Source: JAYFRL01 sp034925905 (lineage in GTDB: Bacteria > Bacillota > Clostridia > Lachnospirales > Anaerotignaceae). Taken from it: a stretch of DNA of 64,000 nt. A program made the translations under genes and the position numbers. Below the pieces are notes generated by a model, which saw only the letters and a program-made list of their open reading frames with translations, had not been told where the DNA came from and ran no database searches. Location: the NCBI GenBank assembly GCA_034925905.1, contig JAYFRL010000012.1, positions 1 to 64,000 of the forward strand, given 5' to 3'. The first letter of the stretch is position 1. Each line of letters begins with the position of its first letter. Below are positions 41,938-50,721 of the stretch, one piece after another.

Positions 41938-44397
41938 ATGTCCATAGAAAAAGAAATACTTAAAGAAGCTATTTCCCTGAATGTTAAAAGCATGTTCAGA
42001 AAAAACATAGAAAACGCTACAAAAGAGGAGCTTTACGAAGCATCGGCATATGCAATAAGAGACACAATATTTGATAAATGGATAAGAACCCATGAAACAT
42101 ATTCCGAACAGGATGTTAAAGTTGTATATTATCTTTCAATGGAATTTCTGATGGGCAGGTTTTTGGGCAACAATCTTTTAAACCTTTCTGTTTATGATGA
42201 ATTTAAAGAGGTTTTTGCGGATCTGGGCATTTCCATAAATGAAATAGAAGAAACCGAGCCTGACCCCGGCCTTGGCAACGGTGGTCTTGGCCGCCTTGCC
42301 GCATGTTTTTTGGATTCCCTTTCAGCGCTTAGCTATCCGGCTTACGGGGCTGGAATAAGATATCGTTATGGTGTTTTTGAGCAAAAGATAGAAAACGGGT
42401 ATCAGGTTGAAGTTCCGGACAATTGGCTTAAATGCGGAGACCCTTGGTCCCTTAAAAGAGAAGAATATGCCGTTGAGGTTAAATTTGGCGGTGGCGTTAA
42501 AGCTGAACCAAAAGGCAACGGTGAATATAGATTTGTTCAGGAAGGGTATTCCTCTGTCATAGCTGTTCCTTTCGATTATCCTGTTTTGGGCTATAAAAAC
42601 AACACTGTAAACACACTGCGCCTTTGGGAAGCGCGTGCTAAAAACCAGCTTGATTTAAAGCTTTTTAACGAAGGAGACTATCAAAAAGCCGTTGAAGAAA
42701 AAAACCTGGCAGATACTCTTTCAGAAGTTCTTTATCCGGCGGATGAGCATTATCAGGGCAAGGAGCTTAGATTAAAGCAGCAATATTTTTTTATATCGGC
42801 AACGGTTCAAAGGGCGATTGCCCGTTTTAAATCTATGAACAGCGATTTTTCGCTGCTGCCCGAGAAAATAGCTTTTCAGCTTAATGATACTCATCCAAGC
42901 GTTGTGGTTGCGGAGCTTATGCGTATTTTGGTGGACGAAAATGATCTTTCATGGGATGAGGCGTGGGGAATAACCACAAAGGTATGTGCGTATACAAACC
43001 ACACAATTCTTGCCGAAGCGCTTGAAAGATGGCCGGTTGAGCTTATAAGCAGGATACTTCCTCGTGTATACCAGATAATAGAAGAAATAAACAGACGCTT
43101 TTGGATTGAGCTTACAACTAAATTTGGCAACAACCATGATAAGCTTAGGAAAATGGCCATAATAGCCGACGGTCAGGTTAGGATGGCACATTTGGCTATA
43201 GTTGGAAGTCATTCTGTTAACGGTGTTGCGAAGCTTCATACCGAGATACTTATGCATAGGGAGCTTAAGGATTTTTATGAGCTTTATCCCGAAAAATTCA
43301 ATAATAAAACAAACGGAATAACCCAAAGGCGCTGGCTTTTGCACTCAAATCCGGGTCTTGCAAACGCTATAACAAAAAGGATAGGCGACGGATGGATTAA
43401 GGATTTAAACCAAATTTCACGTATTGCGGATTTTGTAAATGATAAAGACTTCAGGGACGAGCTTTTGAGCGTACGCAGGGCAAACAAAGAAGCAGTTGCA
43501 AAGCTTATAAAAGAAGAAAAGGGCATAGACATAAATGTGGATTCGATTTTTGACATACAGATTAAGAGGCTGCATGAATATAAGAGGCAGCTCCTTAACG
43601 TATTCCATATAATATATCTTTATAACATGCTTAAAACGAACCCGTCTTTGGATATTGTGCCGAGAACATTTATATTTGGAGCGAAAGCCTCCGCAAGCTA
43701 TAAGCGAGCGAAGCTTATAATAAAGCTTATAAACAATGTTGCCGACGTTATAAATAATGATGCGTCCATAAATGGGAAAATAAAAGTTGTTTTTATGGAA
43801 AATTACAGGGTTTCCGTTGCCGAAAAGCTTATCCCCGCGGCTGATGTAAGCGAGCAGATTTCAACTGCCGGGAAAGAAGCCTCAGGAACGGGGAATATGA
43901 AGCTTATGCTAAACGGAGCCGTAACTATAGGCACTATGGATGGCGCAAATGTTGAGATATATAATGAGGTTGGAGAAAATAACATATTCATATTCGGTAT
44001 GTCCGCAGAAGAAACAGCAAAAAAATATGAAGAAAACTCATATGACCCGTGGTTTATAGCAAATACTAACCAAAATATAAGATTTGTGCTTACATCTCTT
44101 ATAAACGGAACATTTACAAAGGGCGAGGACGATATTTTCAGGGAGCTTTATGATTCTTTGCTAAACGGAGTTTGCTCCCGACCAGACGAATATTTTGTGC
44201 TTGCCGATTTTGAAGACTATGCGCGCGCCCAAAAAGAGATAAACGAGGCATATAAGAACCAGGAAAGATGGCTTGACATGTCCATAACGAACATTGCAAA
44301 GAGCGGAAGGTTTTCTTCGGACAGGACAATTGAAGAATATGCAGCTGAGATTTGGAATCTTAAAAAAGTTAATATTGAAATGAAACACAACAATTGA
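41938..44397 (+). CDS. glgP: Glycogen/starch/alpha-glucan phosphorylase
   Basis: Phosphorolytic release of glucose-1-phosphate from alpha-1,4-glucans. The 819-aa product starts at ATG 41938 with GGAGG 5 nt upstream; a TTG 12 nt earlier is rejected. Signatures are YYLSMEFLMGRFLGNNL near 58-74, GNGGLGRLAACFLDS near 111-125, the KRLHEYKRQLLN block, and the PLP Lys region EASGTGNMKLMLNGA near 645-659. A terminator follows. No other glycogen genes are adjacent. Confidence 0.97.
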   Translation: MSIEKEILKEAISLNVKSMFRKNIENATKEELYEASAYAIRDTIFDKWIRTHETYSEQDVKVVYYLSMEFLMGRFLGNNLLNLSVYDEFKEVFADLGISINEIEETEPDPGLGNGGLGRLAACFLDSLSALSYPAYGAGIRYRYGVFEQKIENGYQVEVPDNWLKCGDPWSLKREEYAVEVKFGGGVKAEPKGNGEYRFVQEGYSSVIAVPFDYPVLGYKNNTVNTLRLWEARAKNQLDLKLFNEGDYQKAVEEKNLADTLSEVLYPADEHYQGKELRLKQQYFFISATVQRAIARFKSMNSDFSLLPEKIAFQLNDTHPSVVVAELMRILVDENDLSWDEAWGITTKVCAYTNHTILAEALERWPVELISRILPRVYQIIEEINRRFWIELTTKFGNNHDKLRKMAIIADGQVRMAHLAIVGSHSVNGVAKLHTEILMHRELKDFYELYPEKFNNKTNGITQRRWLLHSNPGLANAITKRIGDGWIKDLNQISRIADFVNDKDFRDELLSVRRANKEAVAKLIKEEKGIDINVDSIFDIQIKRLHEYKRQLLNVFHIIYLYNMLKTNPSLDIVPRTFIFGAKASASYKRAKLIIKLINNVADVINNDASINGKIKVVFMENYRVSVAEKLIPAADVSEQISTAGKEASGTGNMKLMLNGAVTIGTMDGANVEIYNEVGENNIFIFGMSAEETAKKYEENSYDPWFIANTNQNIRFVLTSLINGTFTKGEDDIFRELYDSLLNGVCSRPDEYFVLADFEDYARAQKEINEAYKNQERWLDMSITNIAKSGRFSSDRTIEEYAAEIWNLKKVNIEMKHNN

Positions 44398-44399
44398 AA

Positions 44400-44440
44400 C
44401 ATATAAAAAAGAACCCTTTCTAAGGGTTCTTTTTTATATG
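44400..44440. terminator. Bidirectional terminator after glgP
   Basis: A perfect 19-bp inverted repeat (44400-44418 with 44422-44440) with a 3-nt loop, A-run before and T-run after, shared with the convergent small membrane gene. Confidence 0.9.
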
Positions 44441-44466
44441 TTTTCATTTCCGGCGGTATCTGCATT

Positions 44467-44676
44467 TTAAAAATTTTTGTTTTCCTGTTCTTTTTCAGGA
44501 AGGGTAGCTTTGATGTCGGTAATTTCTTTTTTAATCTCCGTAAGCTCTCCCATAATGACGGATGTACAGCCTACAATGACCCCGACTAACAAAATAGGCA
44601 TTGCGATTAAAAAAGAGTCTCCTGAAAAGAAAAAAATTATAAGGGCTAGAAACATAGCCATGAACGCATTTTTCAT
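44467..44676 (-). CDS. Small membrane protein of unknown function (69 aa)
   Basis: Two hydrophobic helices (about 4-19 and 23-44) followed by a charged, coiled-coil-like tail (LTEIKKEITDIKATLPEKEQE). AGGAG lies 7 nt before the ATG, which supports it as a real gene. I do not recognise the family. Upstream on the same strand are the tRNA-Arg gene and a small charged peptide, but a terminator separates them. Confidence 0.6.
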   Translation of the reverse strand: MKNAFMAMFLALIIFFFSGDSFLIAMPILLVGVIVGCTSVIMGELTEIKKEITDIKATLPEKEQENKNF

Positions 44677-44700
44677 TTTTATCTCCTGTTTAAAAAATCA

Positions 44701-44729
44701 ATACGGCGGTTTACCCGCCGTATTTTTTT
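44701..44729. terminator. Terminator after tRNA-Arg (bidirectional form)
   Basis: A 9-bp stem ATACGGCGG/CCGCCGTAT (44701-44709 with 44715-44723). T residues follow on the plus side and, after a short gap, TTTTTT follows on the minus side, so it can end tRNA-Arg transcription. Confidence 0.75.
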
Positions 44730-44732
44730 AAG

Positions 44733-44805
44733 CGCACCCTACGGGAATTGAACCTGCGACCTTTTGGTTCGGAGCCAAACGCTCTATCCACTGAGCTAAG
44801 GGTGC
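44733..44805 (-). tRNA. tRNA-Arg (anticodon CCG)
   Basis: On the minus strand a 73-nt cloverleaf: acceptor GCACCCT pairing with AGGGTGC, D-arm with AGCTCAGTGGATAGAGC, anticodon stem TTTGG/CCAAA with loop CTCCGAA, and T-arm GCAGGTTCAATTCCCGT. Anticodon CCG reads CGG arginine codons. The 3' CCA is not encoded. Confidence 0.96.
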
Positions 44806-44844
44806 ATGTACAATTTATTATTGTACATGCATTTTAAGTATATG

Positions 44845-45009
44845 TCAAAATGTATTGCTGTTTTCTGTGTTGTTTTTATCTTCTTCTTTATCTTCTTTTT
44901 CTTTTTTATCTTCTTTTTCTTTTTTGTTTTCTTTAGCTTTATTTTGATAATCTGCAATAAGCTCTTTAATTTCATTTTCGTTTGAGAAATCTCTTCCGAA
45001 ACAATACAT
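44845..45009 (-). CDS. Small Lys/Glu/Asp-rich protein (54 aa)
   Basis: MYCFGRDF begins a short conserved-looking head with a helix (IKELIADYQNKAKE, about 14-27), followed by a tail of repeated KEKEDK units and a polar end. GGGAGAG precedes the ATG 45009. The tail is low complexity and encoded by near-repeats of TTCTTTTTCTTTTTTATC on the plus strand. It may be a real small protein or a translated simple repeat; head and ribosome binding site favour the former. Confidence 0.5.
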   Translation of the reverse strand: MYCFGRDFSNENEIKELIADYQNKAKENKKEKEDKKEKEDKEEDKNNTENSNTF

Positions 45010-45128
45010 ATAACCACTCTCCCTAATGGGTATATATTTAAAAGTATAGCAATATGTGCATGTATACGATATAAAAATAAATCTTTTTGTTAATAATATT
45101 ACCAATATTTTATAAGAGGTGAGAGAAT

Positions 45129-46814
45129 TTGAATTTATTATATATTTTGCTTATGGTGTCCCAGCTTTTATTTACGGCGGTTGCTGGCATGTATTTTTAT
45201 AAATCTTTAAGAGTCAAAGAACCGGGCAAAGGACATCTTGATATAAATTCAATTAAAGAATTGGAAAAGATAAGAAGCTTAAGAAGGATAAAGCTTTCAA
45301 GCCCATTATCCGAAAAAACAAGGCCTAAGTCTTTAAACGAGATTATAGGACAAGGGAATGCGGTTAAAGCGCTTAAAGCCGTTTTGTGCAGCAAAAACCC
45401 CCAGCATGTTATAATATACGGTCCTCCGGGTGTTGGGAAAACAGCGGCTGCAAGGCTTATTTTGGAAGAAGCTAAAAAGAGCCCTTCTTCGCCCTTTGGG
45501 GATTTTTCAAAATTCATAGAAATAGACGCAACAACGCTGCGTTTTGATGAAAGAAGCATAGCCGATCCGCTTATAGGCTGTGTTCATGATCCTATATATC
45601 AAGGGGCAGGAGCCTACGGAATAGCAGGCATACCCCAGCCTAAGGAAGGAGCTGTTACAAAAGCAAACGGAGGCATACTCTTTATAGACGAAATAGGCGA
45701 GCTTAACCCTATGCAAATGAATAAGCTTTTAAAGGTGCTTGAAGACAGGAAAGTGTTTTTTACAAGCGCGTATTACAGCAGTGAAAACAAAAACATACCT
45801 GAATTTATACACGATATATTTAAGTTTGGACTTCCGGCGGATTTCAGGCTTGTAGGTGCGACAACAAGAGAACCTAGGGATATTCCTCCTGCACTGCGCT
45901 CAAGGTGCACGGAAATATATTTTGAACCACTCAAAGACTGGCATTTGAAGGAAATTGCAAGAGGAGCCGCGTTAAAGGCTAATATACTGCTTGGAGAAAA
46001 AGCTTTGGACGAGATAACAAGATATGCTTCAAATGGACGTGACGCCGTAAATATAGTTGAAACTGCCGCTTCGGTCGCTGCCATGGATGGCAGAAGGGAA
46101 GTATGTACGGAAGATATAGAATGGATAGCCGAAAGCGGAAGATATACCCCAAAAATCCCCAAAAAACTTTCCGATGACCAAATTATAGGCAAGGTTAACG
46201 GACTTGCCGTTTTAGGAGGAGACATCGGCGCGGTTATAGACATAGAGGCGGGGGCTTCCAAAAGCAAGGACAAAAAAGGTTCTTTCAGATGTACAGGGAT
46301 AATAGAGGAAGAGGAAATAAAAAATGCGGGCGGATGCTTTAAGCGCAAAAGTACGGCTGCTTCATCTATGGAAGCAGTACTCACGGCTTTTGATCACATA
46401 ACGGGTACGGATACAAAAAATTATGATATCCATATTAATTTTCCGGGTGGGATGCCTGTAGACGGACCCTCGGCGGGTGCGGCGGTTTTTTTGGCCTTAT
46501 ATTCATGTATCTATAAAAAACCTGTAAGCCAAAGAGTTGCTTTGACAGGAGAAATTTCAATATTCGGGGATGTGCTCCCTGTCGGCGGAGTTTATAAGAA
46601 AATAGAAGCGGCAGCAATGGCAGGTGCAAAAACAGTGTTTATCCCATGGGATAATTGGAAAAAAACCTATGAGGATATGGAAATAAATGTTATAGGAGTT
46701 AAAAATATAAATGAAATAATATCAGGAATTGAAAAGACCAAAAAGAAAGAAACAATAATATCGGCAGATGAAAAGGGAAACGAAATGCTTTCCGCAATGT
46801 CGGCGGAAGTATAA
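45129..46814 (+). CDS. lonB: Lon-like ATP-dependent protease LonB
   Basis: 561 aa, TTG start with AGAGGTGAG upstream. One N-terminal membrane helix (about 2-24) replaces the substrate-binding domain of LonA. An AAA+ module follows with Walker A YGPPGVGKTAAA near 98 and a Walker B LFIDEIGEL. The C-terminal Lon serine protease domain has the catalytic Ser in DGPSAGAAVF near 444. LonB is forespore-linked in Bacillus subtilis; next to lonA and engB the arrangement matches that genus. Confidence 0.93.
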   Translation: MNLLYILLMVSQLLFTAVAGMYFYKSLRVKEPGKGHLDINSIKELEKIRSLRRIKLSSPLSEKTRPKSLNEIIGQGNAVKALKAVLCSKNPQHVIIYGPPGVGKTAAARLILEEAKKSPSSPFGDFSKFIEIDATTLRFDERSIADPLIGCVHDPIYQGAGAYGIAGIPQPKEGAVTKANGGILFIDEIGELNPMQMNKLLKVLEDRKVFFTSAYYSSENKNIPEFIHDIFKFGLPADFRLVGATTREPRDIPPALRSRCTEIYFEPLKDWHLKEIARGAALKANILLGEKALDEITRYASNGRDAVNIVETAASVAAMDGRREVCTEDIEWIAESGRYTPKIPKKLSDDQIIGKVNGLAVLGGDIGAVIDIEAGASKSKDKKGSFRCTGIIEEEEIKNAGGCFKRKSTAASSMEAVLTAFDHITGTDTKNYDIHINFPGGMPVDGPSAGAAVFLALYSCIYKKPVSQRVALTGEISIFGDVLPVGGVYKKIEAAAMAGAKTVFIPWDNWKKTYEDMEINVIGVKNINEIISGIEKTKKKETIISADEKGNEMLSAMSAEV

Positions 46815-46821
46815 AAATACC

Positions 46822-46850
46822 TTGTTGCAAAATCTTTTGTATAGTATAAT
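46822..46850 (+). promoter_or_regulatory. lonA promoter
   Basis: TTGTTG (46822-46827) and consensus TATAAT (46845-46850) with a 17-bp spacer; start near 46857, about 42 nt before lonA. No CtsR or HrcA site is obvious. Confidence 0.65.
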
Positions 46851-46898
46851 AAGTAAGCTACTTAAAGATATTTATTTGCTTTACAAGAGGTGACAAAT

Positions 46899-49244
46899 AT
46901 GGAATATGAAAACGAAAACAGTTTGCCGATGATACCCTTAAGGGGGTTAACGGTTTTGCCTAATATGATAATGAGCTTTTCTGTTGCCCGTGATAAATCT
47001 ATAGAAGCTTTAGACTTAGCCGAAAAATCAGACAACTCTATTTTTTTGGTTGCCCAAAAGGATGTTTCTGTTGCTATTCCCGGCATTGACGATTTATATA
47101 AAATAGGAACGATTGCTGATATAAAACAAATTTTAAGGCTTCCGGGCAATGTTACTCACGTTATTGTTGAAGGTGTTAAACGAGGTAAGCTTATCAATAT
47201 AATTTCAAAAGAGAAATATGATGTCGCGGTAATTAAAGAACTTGATGACAGAGATTTAAGCTGTAAGGATGAGAAAACAGAAGCCCTTATGCGCTTGGCG
47301 ACTGATTTATACGAGGAATATGGCAAGCTTTTTATTCAACCTACGGGCAATGAGGCTGTTGTAAGCGTTATAACGGCGGAAAAACCGGGGCAACTTGCCG
47401 ATATTATAATTTCGGGGATGTCTGTTTCCTATGATGAAAAACAAAGGTTCCTTGAAATGATAAATCCCATGGTAAGGCTTGAAAGGGTTGTAAGGAAAAT
47501 AGAACATGAAATTTCTGTTTTAAACATTAAAAAAGAAATTGAAGAAAAAGTCCGCAAAAGCATAGATGAGAACCAAAAAGAGTATTATTTGAGAGAGCAG
47601 CTTAAGGTAATAATGGAAGAGCTTGGCGATAAAGACGGGGTTCAATCCGATAAGGATAAGCTTTTGAAAGCAATAGAAGCAAAAAATCTTCCCCAAAACA
47701 TTAAAAGCGAGATAACAAAAGATGTTGAACGCTTTTCAAAGATTCCGGTTACTTCTCCCGAGTCTTCTGTTTTAAGAAATTATATAGAGCTTATTCTTGA
47801 GCTTCCGTGGACAGAGGAAACTGTTGAAAACAACAATATAAGCGATGCAGAAAAAATACTTGACGAGGATCATTATGGGCTTAAAGACGTTAAGGAGCGC
47901 GTTTTGGAGTTTCTTGCCGCCAGAGGGAGCATGGAAAAGGGGAAAGCGCCTATTCTTTGCCTCATAGGCCCTCCGGGAGTGGGGAAAACATCAATTGCAA
48001 AATCTATAGCCAGAGCTTTAAACAGAAAATATGTGAGGCTTTCGTTGGGTGGGATTAAAGATGAATCCGAGATAAGGGGTCACAGGAAAACATATATAGG
48101 CTCAATGCCCGGCAGAATAATAAACGCAATGAAGAAGACAGGCGTTGTTAACCCTGTAATGCTTTTGGACGAGGTTGACAAGCTCGGGACTTCAAGCATA
48201 AACGGGGATCCTTCAGCCGCCCTTTTGGAGGTTTTGGATTCGGAGCAGAACAATACTTTTAGAGACCATTATGTTGAATTTGAGTATGATCTTTCAAAAA
48301 CGCTTTTTATATGTACGGCAAACAATCAGGACACAATACCTAAGCCTCTTTTAGACAGGATGGAAATAATAACTCTTTCGAGCTACACGGAAGATGAAAA
48401 GCTTATGATAGCAAAAAGACATCTTTATCCAAAACAGCTTAAAGAATATGGTCTTTCAAAGGCAAAGCTTTTTATAGGCGACAATGTTATGTTAAGCATA
48501 ATAAACTCATATACAAGGGAAGCAGGAGTTAGGCAGCTGGAAAGGCAGATAGCAAAAATCTGCCGGAAGGCTGTTAAACAGATATCCTTGGGAGAAAAAG
48601 AAAAGATAAGTATAACCGGGAAAAACATAGAAGAATATTTGGGAACAAAAAAATACACTTCCAGTAAAGCCTTGACTAAGCCTGAAATTGGAGTTGTAAC
48701 CGGGCTTGCATGGACCCAAACGGGCGGAGAAACCCTTTTAGTCGAAGCGAACGCCATGCGTGGCGATGGCAGGTTTTTTCTCACGGGTAATATGGGCGAT
48801 GTTATGAAGGAATCCGCAAAGGCCGCAATAAGCTATATAAGATCCGAAGCTGATAAATTTAACATAGACGAGGAATTCTATAAAAACAAAGATATACATA
48901 TACATATCCCGGAAGGGGCTGTTCCAAAAGACGGACCTTCGGCAGGGGTTACTATGGCTTCCGCCATGGTCTCCGCATTAACAGGGGCGCATCTTAAAAA
49001 TGATATTGCAATGACTGGCGAAATAACCATAAGGGGGCGCGTTTTGCCAATAGGTGGGCTTAAGGAAAAAATACTTGCAGCAAAGAGAGCGGGAATAAAA
49101 ACTATTATAATACCTGCCGAAAACAAAAGAGACCTTACAGATGTACCTGATGAGGTTAAAGGAGATATAAACTTTATTTTTGCCGACGAAATGTCAAAGG
49201 TTTTGAATTCTGCCATTATGGAGGGCGAAAGGATATGGAGGTAA
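46899..49244 (+). CDS. lonA: ATP-dependent protease La (Lon)
   Basis: General quality-control protease. The 781-aa product starts at ATG 46899 with AGAGGTG 6 nt upstream; a GTG at 46890 is within that site. An N-terminal LAN domain (about 5-195) has PLRGLTVLPNM. The AAA+ module has Walker A GPPGVGKTSIAKS and Walker B PVMLLDEVDK. The protease domain has the catalytic Ser in KDGPSAGVTM and Lys in GGLKEKILAAKRAG. Its 3' end overlaps engB by 10 bp. Confidence 0.97.
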   Translation: MEYENENSLPMIPLRGLTVLPNMIMSFSVARDKSIEALDLAEKSDNSIFLVAQKDVSVAIPGIDDLYKIGTIADIKQILRLPGNVTHVIVEGVKRGKLINIISKEKYDVAVIKELDDRDLSCKDEKTEALMRLATDLYEEYGKLFIQPTGNEAVVSVITAEKPGQLADIIISGMSVSYDEKQRFLEMINPMVRLERVVRKIEHEISVLNIKKEIEEKVRKSIDENQKEYYLREQLKVIMEELGDKDGVQSDKDKLLKAIEAKNLPQNIKSEITKDVERFSKIPVTSPESSVLRNYIELILELPWTEETVENNNISDAEKILDEDHYGLKDVKERVLEFLAARGSMEKGKAPILCLIGPPGVGKTSIAKSIARALNRKYVRLSLGGIKDESEIRGHRKTYIGSMPGRIINAMKKTGVVNPVMLLDEVDKLGTSSINGDPSAALLEVLDSEQNNTFRDHYVEFEYDLSKTLFICTANNQDTIPKPLLDRMEIITLSSYTEDEKLMIAKRHLYPKQLKEYGLSKAKLFIGDNVMLSIINSYTREAGVRQLERQIAKICRKAVKQISLGEKEKISITGKNIEEYLGTKKYTSSKALTKPEIGVVTGLAWTQTGGETLLVEANAMRGDGRFFLTGNMGDVMKESAKAAISYIRSEADKFNIDEEFYKNKDIHIHIPEGAVPKDGPSAGVTMASAMVSALTGAHLKNDIAMTGEITIRGRVLPIGGLKEKILAAKRAGIKTIIIPAENKRDLTDVPDEVKGDINFIFADEMSKVLNSAIMEGERIWR

Positions 49245-49840
49245 AAAACGCGTCTCTTGCAGCGGTAGGCACAAAGCTAAGCCAGTATCCAAAAGACAAC
49301 AAACCTGAAATTGCTTTTGCAGGAAAATCAAATGTTGGTAAGTCAACGCTTATAAATGCAATGATGAACAGGAAATCCCTGGCAAGAACAAGCTCGATGC
49401 CCGGGAAGACAAGAACAATAAATTTTTACGACATAAACGGTTTGATCTACTTTGCAGATCTCCCTGGCTATGGCTATGCGAAAGCACCAAAAACCGAAAT
49501 AGAGAGATGGGGCAAAATGATAGAGGAATACCTTTATAAAAGGGAAAAGCTTAAAGCTATAGTGATGCTTGTTGATGTACGCCATGAACCGGGCAGCAAT
49601 GATATAATGATGTATAACTGGCTTAAGCACTACGGCTACGAAATAATAATAGCTGCAACAAAGGCTGATAAGATAAGTAAAACGCAAGTTCAAAAAAACA
49701 TTTCTTTAATAAAAAACGAACTTGGAATGGATAAAAACGAAACGATAATACCTTTTTCGGGAGAAACAAAGCAAGGAGTTTCCGCGCTTTGGGAAGTCAT
49801 TGATAAATTTGTTCCGGACGAGGCAGACAATACTTTGTGA
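49235..49840 (+). CDS. engB: Ribosome biogenesis GTPase EngB/YsxC
   Basis: Essential GTPase needed for large-subunit assembly. The 201-aa product has G1 AGKSNVGKST near 29-38, G2/G3 with RTINFYDI and FADLPGYGYA near 70-80, and G4 ATKADK near 146. Its start is within the end of lonA, the same coupling as in Bacillus. Confidence 0.96.
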   Translation: MEVKNASLAAVGTKLSQYPKDNKPEIAFAGKSNVGKSTLINAMMNRKSLARTSSMPGKTRTINFYDINGLIYFADLPGYGYAKAPKTEIERWGKMIEEYLYKREKLKAIVMLVDVRHEPGSNDIMMYNWLKHYGYEIIIAATKADKISKTQVQKNISLIKNELGMDKNETIIPFSGETKQGVSALWEVIDKFVPDEADNTL

Positions 49841-49894
49841 GCTGCCGTATATAGCTTTAAACCAAGGTTTAAAAAATCATAAGAGGTGGTAAAA

Positions 49895-50080
49895 GTGGAA
49901 AAGAGGCTTACGTTATCCTCCACTGACAAAAAAATAGCCGGTGTATGCGGCGGTATAGCCAAATATTTTAAATTTGAACCTTCTTTGGTAAGAATTATTT
50001 GGGTGCTTTTAACCCTTGTTTTAGATGGCGTCCCGGCAATAATATATATTGCCCTTTGGGCTATAATACCCAAGGAATAA
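49895..50080 (+). CDS. PspC-domain small membrane protein
   Basis: 61 aa from GTG 49895 (AGAGGTGG upstream). It has the PspC signature LSSTDKKIAGVCGGIAKYF near 6-24, followed by a membrane helix VRIIWVLLTLVLDGVPAIIY. Stand-alone PspC proteins are common in Firmicutes, and their role is unclear (membrane stress). A strong terminator follows. Confidence 0.88.
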   Translation: MEKRLTLSSTDKKIAGVCGGIAKYFKFEPSLVRIIWVLLTLVLDGVPAIIYIALWAIIPKE

Positions 50081-50091
50081 AGCTTAATTGC

Positions 50092-50132
50092 AAACAAGCC
50101 CTGTATTTAAAAAATACAGGGCTTGTTTTTTT
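50092..50132 (+). terminator. Terminator closing the lon-engB block
   Basis: A 17-bp perfect stem (50092-50108 with 50112-50128), 3-nt loop, and T-run to 50132. Confidence 0.92.
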
Positions 50133-50174
50133 ATACTCAAAAATTTAATTATTAAAAAACTTTTAAAAAAGATA

Positions 50175-50239
50175 TTGAAAATTAAATGCTAATGATATAT
50201 AATTGGTTAAAAGTGGTTAGAAGTGGTTTATAGTAGAGG
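50175..50239 (+). promoter_or_regulatory. mraZ promoter with 10-bp tandem repeats (candidate MraZ operator)
   Basis: TTGAAA (50175-50180) and TATAAT (50198-50203), 17 bp apart. From 50201, three 10-bp units (AATTGGTTAA, AAGTGGTTAG, AAGTGGTTTA) and a degenerate fourth (TAGTAGAGGA) run through the transcription start. The TGGTT core recurs at 50204, 50214 and 50224. MraZ is known to bind short direct repeats ahead of its own gene; AAAGTG-type repeats have been described in other low-GC bacteria. Confidence 0.75.
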
Positions 50240-50277
50240 AAATTCCCTTATGTAGTTTTTTTTGGGTGGTGTAAGCA

Positions 50278-50709
50278 ATGTTCATGGGTCAATATATCCA
50301 TAGCGTAGATGCCAAAGGCAGAGTGATAGTACCCTCAAAGTTCAGAGAAGAACTGGGGGATACTTTTGTTGTCACAAAGGGCTTGGATAAATGCTTATTT
50401 GCATACCCAAAAGGGGAATGGGGCATATTTGAAGAAAAATTGTCCAAGCTTCCTTTAACAAGTGCCGATGCAAGAAAATTTGCAAGGTATTTCTTTTCAG
50501 GAGCTGTTGAATGTGAGCTGGACAACCAGGGAAGGATAGTGCTTCCTTTAAATTTAAGGGAGTATGCGGCTTTAAAAAAAGATATTGTTTCGATAGGTGT
50601 TAATAATAGAGTTGAAATATGGAACAAGCAAAGTTGGGAAGACTATAACGACGAAGAAAATTACGTTGACAGCACACTTGCTGAAAAGATGGCTGAATTT
50701 GGAATATAA
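50278..50709 (+). CDS. mraZ: Transcriptional regulator MraZ
   Basis: 143 aa with two AbrB-like half-domains: residues 4-50 (GQYIHSVDAKGRVIVPSKFRE) and 78-125 (ECELDNQGRIVLPLNLREYA). It binds DNA as a ring and represses the division cluster in several bacteria. It is the first gene of the dcw cluster; rsmH follows after 12 bp. Ribosome binding site GGTGG. Confidence 0.96.
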   Translation: MFMGQYIHSVDAKGRVIVPSKFREELGDTFVVTKGLDKCLFAYPKGEWGIFEEKLSKLPLTSADARKFARYFFSGAVECELDNQGRIVLPLNLREYAALKKDIVSIGVNNRVEIWNKQSWEDYNDEENYVDSTLAEKMAEFGI

Positions 50710-50721
50710 GGATGTGTTTTA

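Noticed and set aside
45773..46384. 203-codon minus-strand frame inside lonB
   Set aside because: Shadow of the conserved AAA+ and protease coding sequence.
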